Part shown: positions 48,901-60,900 of the stretch, piece by piece
Layout of the letters: each line of letters begins with the position of its first letter
How positions within the stretch are numbered: the first letter of the stretch is position 1
DNA from: Membranipora membranacea
Lineage: Eukaryota; Bryozoa; Gymnolaemata; Cheilostomatida; Membraniporidae
Length of the DNA: 64,000 nt
Assembly (NCBI GenBank): GCA_914767715.1
Contig: OU612072.1
Span: forward strand, 7,440,001-7,504,000
Direction of reading: 5' to 3'
Translations under genes and position numbers: made by a program
Notes under the pieces: generated by a model
Database searches by the model: none
The model's input: only the letters and a program-made list of their open reading frames with translations
Told to the model about the DNA's origin: nothing

Positions 48901-51900
48901 TAGTATCTCTGTCTGTTCATGGTGTTCTGACAGGAGACTTTTCATAAGCTAAAGGGTAAAGGGTGAAAAAGTTAAATTTTGCATTTCATGGTGTGAACTC
49001 TATCATGGCAAATTTGGGTAAAATATCATTTTCGTAGCTACAAAACTTATCCGCACAGACATGTATAAAATACATAAAATATACCTACCAGATTCTCATT
49101 CATGTCAGGACCCTGTGTGTTCAGTTCACGTATAGCTAAATGAAGGTCTTTGATTACACTCTGTATGTCCTGTGGTTGTAAATCTTTATCCAATTCTCTG
49201 ATGACATCTTTCTCTATTCTCATATACCCGTCTGCTATGCTCTTCAGCTATGAAAAAATTAACGTGACACCAATGTTTTGGCTATTTGCAATCTTTGAAT
49301 TGTTGGAACTGAGGCAGCCTCCATCCTTTGTTCCAAAGTCACCAAATAAATGATACATGATTAGAACCAAGAATCATTTCAGGCCCTTTTACTGACATAG
49401 CACAGAACTGGTTGTTGGCTTTGACTAGAATTGCTCCTGGGTTAAGATGAACTTGAAGTCATCGCCTAATTTAAGATCTATCCATTGTCTCAGACTTATA
49501 TGAAGTGAAAGCAAGTGCAATGAACAGGAGCGTTGACTTGCAATTCAGAGAACCTTCTTTCAATTTAAATAGCAAAACAGACACCCCTTAGAAATGCTGT
49601 AGAGGTTGATTGTAGGGGGCTATAGATCAAGTTAATCCAATCTTTCCATTTTCCGGTCTTTCCAGTTCTACTTGTGAGCCACCAGTGATGACTCAAAGGG
49701 AGTAATTTAATTCAGCAAATTGCATCAAACATGATCTATTGTGGCTCTAAGTGGCTTTTCTGGCATTTGACCAAAATACTGAAGGGCAGCTGTGTGTATT
49801 CTGAGATACTAAACTTGGTTCTGAATCCAAATCACAAATGATTGCACTGATGTACTGTAAAATGATCTAGTTTCTCACCCGCCTATCTCTCATCTCATGG
49901 AGCTCAGTGAGAATTCTTTTCCTCACATTGTCAGCATCCTTCTGCTGTTTCTCAGCAGCATCCAGCTGAGTCTTCAGTTTATTCTTCAACTTACGATGCA
50001 GCTGTGAGAGCGAGTAAAAGCAGTGTCTCTTTCCTGAAGAAAAAAATCCAATTATTGGAATATCAAAGGAAATATAAAATACGGAATTTCTGATGAAGAG
50101 TCATCATAGAACATGGGTACAAGGCAGATCAACCAAGGTTACTATGATAACTCTGTAGTTCTACACTGTCCTTGAACAGCTCAGTCAGTGAATATTAATC
50201 CATTTAATAGGTATTCTGTCATTATACTATACAATTTACTGCATGGTATCTTATCTAATTGCGCAGTAGACCTAATCAGATGGAACAGACATTAAATTAA
50301 AATCTCACCATCAGTACAAGGATAGAGACATTCTTTTTTCTCTTCAGCAGCTAGAAATAATAGAAATGGTGTTTTGGCTAACTTTGTAAGCAAGGAGCGT
50401 CCCTATCAGAAATTCTCAAAGTTTTATCACATAGCATATCAGGTTATCTTTGTCATTTGGCCGCATGACAAGGCAAATGTCAGGTAGGTTCTGCAATAAT
50501 GCAATGCAAGATTTATGTTGTTGAGCCTTTATGATTATACAGATACTAATATACTGCAAGGAAATATCTTCAAATATCTTGAAAATCAAGTACTATGCAC
50601 AGATCTTTGTGACCAGGGTTCCGAGGGTGCTTCGATTCTGAATATGTAGACCTTTTTATGCAACTGATTCAAATCACGATGGTCTGCTGAATCAAAGTAC
50701 TGACTCACTTGTTATAAGACACATGCACTCTACACAAAAAATCTCCAGACAATTTTCACATCCAGTAATATAAGTGCTTTGTGGGTGTCTCCTGCACGTC
50801 TCATCACCTGCTCTTACCAGAACCTCAGACTGCACTGCTTCTGATAGATGGTGATGATCCCCAAACAGGTTCTCGTGAGGCTGGAAAAACCGATAATACA
50901 GAGTAATCATCAATAAACTCCCCAACTTGACCAGCAGGTTTGGTGATAAATCATGAATCTTGTGTCTGACACCAGTGAATATAAATAGTGGTTTACAATG
51001 GAAGCGATCGCACTTCTGCCAGGCAGGGCATTAGGTTTGCTACTACTGGCATGCACATATATGTTGCCGACAAGTGCTTTGTTGACAAAACAAAACACCA
51101 GAGGGCCGAGAGCCCAAGAGAAGATAACATTTGATGTATTGCAGTCATTACACTCTTTTTTTTGTACATTGGTGTACGAAACACAATCAAAATTTGTCTC
51201 CCTTAGAATTTATCTACCCACCTGAAGATGCTCTGGACAGATATTTAGTTTACACTCTTTGCAGTATTTTGTTGCTCTGTTATTTTTGTTTTTCAAGCTA
51301 CAGTAGTGACATATCTGTGAAGGTTCTGAATTATACGGAGAGTTTGGTATGGTTGTCGGCAGATCCGAGCTTCCAATCTACAATAAAAAGGTTTGCAGTA
51401 GAATGCTGCAATAAAATGTGATATGTGCAAGTCTACAGAGATATCCCAAAGATCTTAAAAACTTTTAAAGCTGAGCTAGTTAGGGTTCTTGTTCCACTTG
51501 ATCGAAGACATGGCCATGATTTCAACTCATCCAGGGTTACATTTGAAGATTTAGGTTGGCAGAATATTCAGGTGGATAGTACTGAGCAAAGATGACTTTC
51601 AAACAGCCACCGTTGTCCTGTGCTGTTTTATACCTGTTCTGTTAGGGGTGATCTCTGTTGCGTGATACCATTATCTCCAGGGAGTTGGCTGTATGGGGTA
51701 CTGTCCTTAGAGCATCCTGGTATAGGACTTGTAACCATACTTTGGTTATCTGGAGCATCTAAAAAATTCAATATAATTTGACAACATACCATAAACTTGC
51801 AGCTACAACTGGTGCACCTCAATTAAAACAAGAGTTTGAGCGCTGAAAATGGTATGGAGAGTATAATTGGCCCAACACTCTGTAACGCTCATTTCCGTTT

Positions 51901-53253
51901 AATGTGGCAGACATGTGCCTTACCATGCATTGAAATGCCTTAGATTGATTATATAAACTGTTATGACACAATTCACGACCCTTGGTTGCGATAAAATATG
52001 CATAACTCTTGTCACCAAACATGTCTGCGCCACAATTACTAACAAGCTGATACCTACCACCAGGCACTGCTGGAGAGGATTGTATTGCGAGTAGTAACTC
52101 TACCGCCTCAATGTCCACAGGGTTCAGTGATTCACCAGTTCTTTCCTCTGAATGTGACAGTCCTGAGTTTGAGCTTTTGCCTGTTTCATCTGTAGGATAA
52201 ACATATGGTATGTATAGTCAGAATGTTTTGTAGGCCTAGAGATAGAATACTGACAAAATTATCGAAAAATTCTGCAGTGGTAGCGGCTTCATTGTTTTTT
52301 TTTCATGTCAGCAGATCCAATTACAAAGCTTTGCTAGCTTAGAATGCATTTTGTCATAGCATATATATATCAAAAGTTATAGTGCAAGAATAAATAAGGT
52401 AGCATAATCTTCTTTTTGATGTAGAGCAGTTAATGGTTTAAGAATGGTTTTAGTTTTTTTTTAAACTGGTAGGAGTGTAGAGGTTCCAGCTAGACAAACA
52501 GCATAGCTTTTTTGATTCGCTCGCATATAAGGGTAACTCCAAAAAGATCAGTTCAAAAATTAAACTAATGAAACCAGGGAGCACAGCAGCACAGCAGCCT
52601 TTGAACTCTGTCTACTATCATGTCAGATGCTGTGTTGTATAAGGTGGCAAATGGCAATGGTGAAATGGATTGAGCTTGTGGGATGAGAGTGGACGACTCT
52701 GAGTAGTGAATAGCGGACTTGCTAATCAGCAGCATCCACCCTAGCCGATGTGTTGGCTCTGATATTATTGTTTCGAAGTGCCACCAGAGACCGGTGGGTT
52801 CCTCCTGTTAACCCCAGCCCTACACTGTTACCATCTTGAATTTATTGTAGTAAAGGTGACAGAGAAAAACAAATTTAAACAGGATGTATAAATACCAGCA
52901 GCTGCACCTGTGTCTTTTGATTTAGCTTTCTTCTTTGGAACCACATCAACCAAGGAGCCATTGCGGTCAGCGGTGACATCCTCACATGCTTTTCCCCTCT
53001 CACAATGGGTAGCCTTCCTGGACAAGCGCTTTCTTGATGAGCTTGTATGAGATGACTGGTAAGCGGCATGTATAGACTGCTTGCGAGATTTAATATTATA
53101 GATTGTCCGCCTTCCAACATTGTATTCATCTGCTATACGCTGAGCACTGATTCCTTGCTCTAGCTTTTCCAAGACTTCTAGCTTCTTCTCAATGCTGAGG
53201 TCAGTTCGTTTTCTTTTTCGGCCATATTTCACAGGTTCATGATTGCTAGCCAT
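45916..53253 (-). CDS. HTH (CENP-B/pogo type) - B-box - coiled coil - beta-propeller fusion protein
   Basis: Eleven exons: 53253-52896, 52189-52058, 51758-51634, 51377-51222, 50880-50709, 50350-50309, 50033-49879, 49247-49089, 48343-48247, 47717-47037, 46277-45916 (stop). They sum to 2439 nt with agreeing phases, giving 812 residues. Residues ~12-65 form a CENP-B/pogo-type helix-turn-helix (KKLEVLEKLEQGISAQRIAD, then VGRRTIYNIK). Residues ~226-330 hold two B-box zinc modules: CHYC...CKEC...C..H with later His, then CRRH...CENC...CVEC. Residues ~330-433 are charged and helical, like a TRIM coiled coil. Residues ~466-760 show blade-like repeats (e.g. KLYVLTADGCVYVYSLSGEV, then FDEEGNEV) as in NHL/PQQ-type propellers. 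The tail is Asp/Ser-rich acidic. No RING is seen; the HTH occupies its place. Likely a nuclear or chromatin-associated TRIM-like protein, but function is inferred. No other start in frame with the B-box exons was seen. Confidence 0.85.
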
Positions 53254-53439
53254 CTTCCTTAAATGTAAATTCTGTAGTATAATATCATAAAATTCAACCC
53301 ATCAGCATTGACATAGCCAAATAAATATGTGCGCCAATACTTGAGCTAATCTAATACTTGTGCCAATTACTTGAGCGAGTACTTAGTGCCAATAAATGTG
53401 TGCCAATACATGTACCAATTCTTGTGCCAATGTGCCAAA

Positions 53440-54650
53440 TAAATATGGTGTGAAATGATTGAGTAATATTCGATAGGACAACAGTGCAGTACCACTAAGA
53501 ATAACACAATAGGCAATACATACAGATTAGACACTGATCAATGAGCAATAGCTATTGCTGAAGGTCAATCAATAAAAAATGTGATAAGCTCTGGTTGCTT
53601 CCAAAGTTTTCCCTGTGCCTGACTATGGTCACAAATCATGTCATCAGTCATAGTCAAAGTAAACACACCCGCTTGTGTGTTTATTATTTATAAGGCAAAA
53701 CTCCCAAGGAAATAAATGCTATAACTCTAACTAATGTTATCAACGGACTAGCTGAGAATTGGAATTTTTGCAATAGAGGAAAATGCATGCATGTCAAAAA
53801 GGCACATAGCATATAACATATGTCAACCCTGCGTTGGCGGAAACTTTTACCATCGCAATATGTGCAACACAGCCTGGATAAGCACACCATACTGACATAT
53901 TCAATGGCAGGCATCTATATTCCACCGATTCCGGGGGTAATGTTGAGATTTTATATACAGCTACTATCACAAAGGTCGATGGGTAATGAATGATTAGATA
54001 ACTCGAATGTAGAGCCAGGAACTGATTACTTAGAGCCAGGAGCTGATTACTAAGATAAAGTCTCGGGCAGGCAAAACATTGATCGACGTACTTCTTTGTT
54101 TGAGTCCTTCACACTCTCACCCTTGCCAGACAGTTCTTTAACACAGCAAACCGTCCTTAGCAAGTTGGTGACCATGAAATCTATGGGACTTAAAATACTC
54201 TGCACTTTTATATACGCTAATAGTAAGGAGGAGTTTGATAACATTGTTATCAGAAAAATTTATTGCCCGCAGCACATTCTCCTAGAAGTATCAAAATAAA
54301 GCCAAGCGATAGACTTTGATCATTATACCTAATAGACAATTTATCATGAGCAGAGGTAGAGGGAAACTCTTCCAACCAACAAACGAGGTACTCCCTCCCA
54401 ACCTATTAGTGTAGGCAAGTTACCACAACTGATATCAGACTAAAAACTGGGGGAACAAGTTACCCCAACGGTGTGTATTGATTGACTGCGTTGTGGTGAC
54501 TTGATCATTAATGAGTACTCTACTCACCTGCAGCTCAACCAGCTCCTTTCTTTGTAAGGTGTTGGTTTACAAAGTTAGATCATGAAGCAGACCCAGATTC
54601 AAGTCACGTTGATGCGCTTCTAGCTCCCTATGATGCCTTGGCAATTCACT
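53440..54650. repeat. tandem duplication, copy 1
   Basis: Resembles 54800-56090 over most of its length, including shared blocks such as GATAAGCTCTGGTTGCTTC and CTCCCAAGGAAATAAATGC. It lies just upstream of the HTH-B-box gene start (53253), so it probably covers that gene's promoter region. Many copies of a TGTGCCAAT-like motif flank it. Boundaries are by eye. Confidence 0.7.
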
Positions 54651-54799
54651 ATTCTGTAACATTATGTCATCAATATCAACTAATTTGTGTTGAATGCTCC
54701 AATCAAATATCTGTGCCAATTAATGTTTACCAAATAACTATGCCCCAAATAAGTGCAGCCAATACTATGTATGTGTCGATTAAATATGTGCCAATCAAA

Positions 54800-56090
54800 T
54801 AAATGTGAGCCAACAGGATTGAGTAATAGACGATAGGGCACGATAGGCACAACATGCAATCTGATACTGATTAGTCGGTGGTCAATGAGAACGGCTTTAC
54901 GCTGAAGGTCAATCAATAAAAAAATGTGATAAGCTCTGGTTGCTTCAAAAGTTTTCCCTGTGCCTGACGATGGTCACAAATCATGTCATCAGTCACACGC
55001 ACTTGTGTGTTTATTATTTATAAGGCAAAACTCCCAAGGAAATAAATGCTATAACTCTAACTAATGCTATCAACAGACTTGCTAAGAATCGGGATTTTTC
55101 AAAATAGGAAAAGGCATGCTTGTCAAAAAGGCATATTGCCTATCACATATATCGACCCTGCGGTGGCTGAGGCTTTCACCATTGCAGTATGTCAAACCCA
55201 TGGTCATTTTTGCTGAGGGAAGGAAACCGTGCCAAATAAAACTATCGACCCCATGCAAATGACAACCTTCTGCTGTGTCATTCCTTTGAAAGGCCAGTGT
55301 AAAATATACACAACTACAGGACGGGACCTTGGGGGGGGGAGGGGGTTGATACAATAGTTTTTGGAGGGCTCAGAGTTCGGATAAGCACACTATACTGACA
55401 TATAGATACGGAAGGCAGGGATCTATATTCCATCAATCCTGGGGGTAATGTTGAGATTTTATATTCAGCTATTATATTAACACAAACGTCAACGGGCAAT
55501 GAATGATTACGACTCGAGACTAGAATGTAGAGCCAGGAGATTATTACTAAGATAAAGTGCCCTTTAGACTCTTCTCTTACCCCTGCCAGACAGTTCCTCG
55601 ACCCAGTGAACTGTCTTTAGCAAGTTGGTGATACTGAAACTAACGGGCAAACTCAACTGTTAACTTTGTAGTTTCTGACCGGGACTTTTACAATGTATTG
55701 CCTACAGCACATCATCCCAGGAGTAATGAATTAAATTCAAGCTTTAAGCGATAGACTTTGAGCCTTAGGCTCTTACCTAATAGGCAACTCACCATGAACA
55801 GAAGTAGAGGCAAACTCATATCAACCAACAAAATACTCCCAAAGTACTCCCAACCCACTAGTGAAGTGAAGGGAAGCTACCAGACCAGACCTGACATCGG
55901 ACCGAAAACTGGGGGAAGGATTCACCCCGACGGTATGTATTTACTAACTAGCATATTAGCAGTGACTACTCACCCGCTCACTCAGCTCCTGCCTTTGTAT
56001 GCCTTTGTTTACCGAGTTGATCCCGAAGCTGACCAAGATTTAAGTCACATTGATAGACTTCTAGCTCCCAATGATGCCTCGGCAATTTGC
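54800..56090. repeat. tandem duplication, copy 2
   Basis: Counterpart of 53440-54650, with an extra stretch around 55160-55380 and more small differences, so the duplication is not very recent. The arms end near the shared TTCTAGCTCCC...GATGCC block. Confidence 0.7.
55794..55932 (+). CDS. candidate first exon inside a tandem duplication
   Basis: An ATG opens 46 codons (MNRSRGKLISTNKILPK...) ending at a G|GTATGT donor in phase 1. The matching place in the other duplicate (ATG at 54346) reads MSRGRGKLFQP but meets a stop after 22 codons. Either a real short exon conserved in one copy or chance. Confidence 0.2.
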
Positions 56091-57696
56091 AATGTTTGGA
56101 ATTTAACTAAGATGTTGAAAGCTGCAGTATTCCACATCCAGTTCCTGTAAATCCGCACAGTATAATGATAGCATGGTTGTTGTTGCTAGTATTTCATTTT
56201 GTACAGCAGTTTCATTTCTCTCTAGCCATGGTTCCATATCAACAAAAATATAACATTGGGTATTTGACATTGAGCGATGTGGTAATGATAAGCGATGCAT
56301 GGTTGTAAGGCTATAACTTGCTAGCAAGGAATCCTCCATGAGTCACGGTTTATGCGCACAGTATATATTTGTGACCAGTAAACGCCTTTCTAAGATGGGG
56401 GGGGGGGGGTCAAAAAACACCCTCAATAACTTGATCGACTCTCAGCTTGAGTAATCGTATTATTGAATGCCAATAATACTCGGTCCAATAGGTGATTGTT
56501 GCTTTACTTTGTGCCAATTAATACTGCATTAAATGGAGCTTGTGCCAATAAATTATCATTTTCATATCAGACAGTTCAACAAGTTCCAGTTTGTGCCTTT
56601 GAAATAGTACAATTTCTACAAAGTAGAAGGTTGAACTCAACAAACAATTTTTTCGCCTAATGAAAGAAAAGAATGTGAGGAGGCAAAAATCCAGGAGGTT
56701 GAGAAGCAGTACCATGTGGGGTGCTGTTAGCTCCACCTGTGGGTGTCTGGATGATGCCCCATCCTCGGAAACCTTCAAATGTATATAAGCAACTATAATC
56801 TATATATCTATAAGGAGTTGATTCTGATATTGATAATCGTATTTCATATCAACCACTTTCTCAACACAGTGTTTGATAATGAAATGTCACTACAATCTAT
56901 CCCGACACAGTGTGAGTGCTTAAACTACTGTGGAACATACAAAAACTCATCCCACCCATGTGGGATCTCATACAGCAGTGTTGGGACTTCCCAGTGCTTA
57001 GACCAATAACAAATTATTTGCGGCACAAGAACAATCTCAATATCAAATTTTATTTATTGGTTAAGTTTAAAGTCTGAGCCAATGATCTTTGTACACAATA
57101 TGACATCAATTCAGCCAAAAAAAGTATAAGTATACAAGTGAGTCATGTAAAAATGCTGCGGATATTCTATGTGATGTACTAAAAACCCTGCATAGCTATA
57201 TAATACGTTGAGAAATCCACTATAAAACATATTGTGCTATAAGAGAAAACTTTTTACATAAAAATCGTGGATTGTTAACTTTCCAGTTAAAAGGGGGGGG
57301 GGGGGCATTATAGAAAATCATGGTTGAGAATTTCAGCAGTTTGGAAGCACAAATACGTTGTCTTTACATATTTGGAAATAAATTGCTAAGTAGATAAACG
57401 GAATTTCTTTGGTTGTTCATTGAAAGCCATAGATAGCCAAAAGAGTAAAAAATTAAATTTATTGAGACACACTCTCAAGTCCCTTTTCAAACTTGAAGTA
57501 GAAAATGCCGCTAAAATATGTCCCAAATATTCGGAGTAATGTTGAATCGATACAGTAGTAAAAAACAACTGATAAAACATGTGTGTTCAATGTTTATAGC
57601 TCACCCACAGTGTCGGTGTTTGTTGAGCTTTTGCTCCCAAATCATATTATACTGAGTTAATCTCAGTTCATTTCTTGGGTATTATTGTACCCTGTC
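56091..57696. other. intergenic between the fusion gene's upstream flank and the E-protein gene
   Basis: Contains poly-G tracts at about 56397 and 57292. A Pro/Gly/Thr-rich open stretch on the minus strand (about 56760-56640, GWGIIQTPTGGANSTPHGTA) is compositionally odd but has no clear splice sites. Confidence 0.4.
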
Positions 57697-57741
57697 TTTA
57701 TTCGGCAGTAAAAAACAATATTGCTATCAAAAAACTTTATT
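57697..57741 (-). promoter_or_regulatory. candidate polyadenylation signals of the E-protein gene
   Basis: Two AATAAA hexamers on the minus strand, at 57741-57736 and 57702-57697, lie about 260 and 300 nt downstream of the E-protein stop codon. They sit in a stretch with no exon-like coding. Position and sequence fit poly(A) signals; usage is inferred. Confidence 0.5.
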
Positions 57742-57998
57742 TTATAGCGGGTCATAATATTCTTTCTCATCCTTTCAAACAAAATTTGAGAGTCTTTGTT
57801 CATCAGCACCGTTTTGTTCATGAAATTTTTGCTGCAGACGTTTGGCTCGTCCTGCCAGCGTCTGAAACTCGGTGCCATCCAAGGCTGCTACCGTGCTAAC
57901 AGTCTCATCCTCCGACTCACTAAATCATCAAATGAGCGGCAGCTAACCATGTAGCCTTATGGATGCTAGTTTGATGCTATGACAGGCAGCCGACGACT

Positions 57999-60900
57999 TC
58001 ACATCATCGGACCGCCGCCGCTGTTTTTAGGGATGGTCACATTAGGTGGTGCCATGTTCTCACTGCTACGTCTGAGCACGGGGTTTCCGTAGTAGTCTAG
58101 TTGTACATTAGGTGGGCCGTTAGAGTTTGGTACACCGTACGCTATAGTAGACCTACTACCAGGTATTGGAGTTCCTGACGGCCTCATTGCAGATGAATTA
58201 GCACCTACAAAAAAAGAGAGAAATATTTGAGTTTCAAGTTATGATGTGTGAGTGGTTCATGTAGTCAGTTGGGACTAGCAAAAAATTGGAAGCCGACCCA
58301 CGTTTATGAATCTGACAAAGCCATATTATGATAGCAGTGACTGTAACAATTTTTGTCATCTTACTTCTGACAACTCTAAATATGGACTAGCCGTACTTTG
58401 GTACATGGTAATCTGTACGCCAGGTAATAGTACTGTTGTATCATTATCTTCAACTAAGTCTCCTACTTTATACACCAAGAGGTGCAACTCACTTGTTTAG
58501 AAAGCAGCATTTCATCCATAACAATATGAGCGACATAATGATTTTACAGTGTGTAGTTCAGTTCATGATTTGGTGTGATTTTCTATTTCAAGGGGAGATG
58601 ACTTCCAATTTCGTTTTAATCTTTTTTAAAGTGGTTTCTTCTGTAAAGCTCTACGAGAGACTTACTGTTATGATCTTGGTTTGAGCCTTCATTTTTATCG
58701 TCTTCTCTTCTCTTTAGACACGCTGATTTTGGGTTCAGATTTCTATCTGTAAATAAGAAATCAGCTATATCATTATTGGGTACTAACACTCGTAATGATA
58801 CTTCGTAATGTAAAGCAAATTGAGGTAAACATCCAAGTTGCCAATCGACGTGAGTGTCGCTTGAGCATCCCCATGAACCATAGACCATGAGCATCAGTGG
58901 CCAGGACAGTTGACCTATACAAACCTAAAAGGTGATATCGATATTTACGGCAAACCATGTACACCAAACCTCTTAACATCAAGAGACAAGTGCAGAAAAC
59001 CTTAAACTTTACAAACACCCAAGTAAAAGAAAAATATTTCTCATGTACAAACCTCTGACGTTTTTCTCTAGTCCCTGTATGATTTGTACAGCTTGTTGTA
59101 GCACAGTGAGTTTAGTCTGAGGTTTATCAGTCTGTAGGTGGGACTGACACATACGCCCAAGCTCTTTGAAGGCCTCGTTAATGTCCCTTACCCTGATACG
59201 TTCCCGAGCATTGTTAGCCTGTCGGCGCTGTCTTTCTCGCTCTAGTTTCTGCTCTGGAGTCTCATCCTCCAACTCTTCAGGGCTGTGTTAAAAAAAGCGA
59301 TTCAAATGAAAATATGGTATAGGGAGAAAGACCTGAAATTTCCTTTATGGTACAGGTACAGGCAAATGTATACCAAGAGATTTTAATTCGACGACCAATA
59401 GTTTGTCTTCTAGTTTTTTTAATCATATTTCCCTCGTTACCATCTTAACAGAAGGCTGTAGATAACTTACGTAAGTTCAGAATCATCCGAAGGAGAATCA
59501 GGACTTTGGAAACGAGGTCGTTTTGATTTACTGTTTGCTGTTGATTCCATGTCAGACTAGAAGAAGAAAACATGAGTTTACAAATTATTATTACAGAACA
59601 GGGGCAGACAACTCTCAAAACCATCCGGAAAAGATGAGTGTTGCTAAATGTCATGTCAGAGTATAAACTCAACTTGGTACAAAAATAAAAAATGACCAAC
59701 TTCCTCTGTTCACAATAGTGACTGTTCGACTTCATAAGATGGTATTCAAAGTGTTGTTCACAATTGGGTTAAGCAATGAACTAGTTTAGTTCATTGGGTT
59801 CAAGCTTCCGTTCTGACGCCATCTTGCACAGTTGATATTAAGTTGCAAATCCATCTTATCAAGCTTACCTGTGAATCCTCGTCCATTGATTTGGAGCTTT
59901 CTATTTTGTGCTTCTTTTTATTAGCCTTAGGTACCCGGTCCTGTTCGTTGTTCTGTGATGGGATGGTACCGGAGGTGTCCTGTGAGTATTGAGATGTGTT
60001 CTGTAATAGAGATTAAACCTGAGGTAACAGGAGTATAGATACTATTGAGAAAACCTAACAACCAGTATGTGTACAGCTCTGAGTGGAATGCTGGATATTT
60101 TCAGGATCCCATCTCAGAATGATTCAAGGGAAAATCTATGAAACACATTGGCCAAGCATGGCAGCAGCAAATGAATTTGGGAATCGAACTCAGCTACTGC
60201 AGTTAACTTTCCTGGAGTTAACCTCTCTTTCTTATCTAATTCTCCCCACACATTGGTTAAAGCATCCATGAAATAAACAAAAGGAATTGCTCCAGCTGAT
60301 AAGCTTTAAAAATGAGCCCAAGAACAGCTCAATTGGTCAACTAAGACTGAAGTTACGCCTTATCAAAGTAAGGCCCCGCTGACGGTTGCTTGTGAGCCTT
60401 GCGCAGGGGGATGTGATGTCATAGACATATATTTTGCGTATATGTCTACCATTAGAAACTTTGGACTCGTGTAATTTCGTCAAAATTGGATGAAAGGAGT
60501 TGAAATCCAACGTAGCTTTTGTAATCATAGGGATGAACCCAAAGAAAAAAATTGATGGTGTTAAACACATATTTTGTGGTGGGAAAAAGTTGGTTTCACT
60601 TTAATAGTTCCATATACGAAAAATGTCGAATATTGGTCAAAAACCCTGATGTGACCTCACACCCAGGCTTTCTGATATAACAAGCGAATATTGAAAGGGT
60701 CGACTTCAATACCTCATAACACAGCTTGTAGTGGTCCAAGAGGGCCGATTTTGGGCTTGTTTCGAAGCTGATTAGCTGGAGAAACAGCTTTGATAAATCT
60801 GATCTTAATTTCATGGATGCTTTAACATGCGTTAGTATAATTACACATTAACTACAATTGACTGTGCAGACATGATTATTGCACATCTCGGATTCAACCC

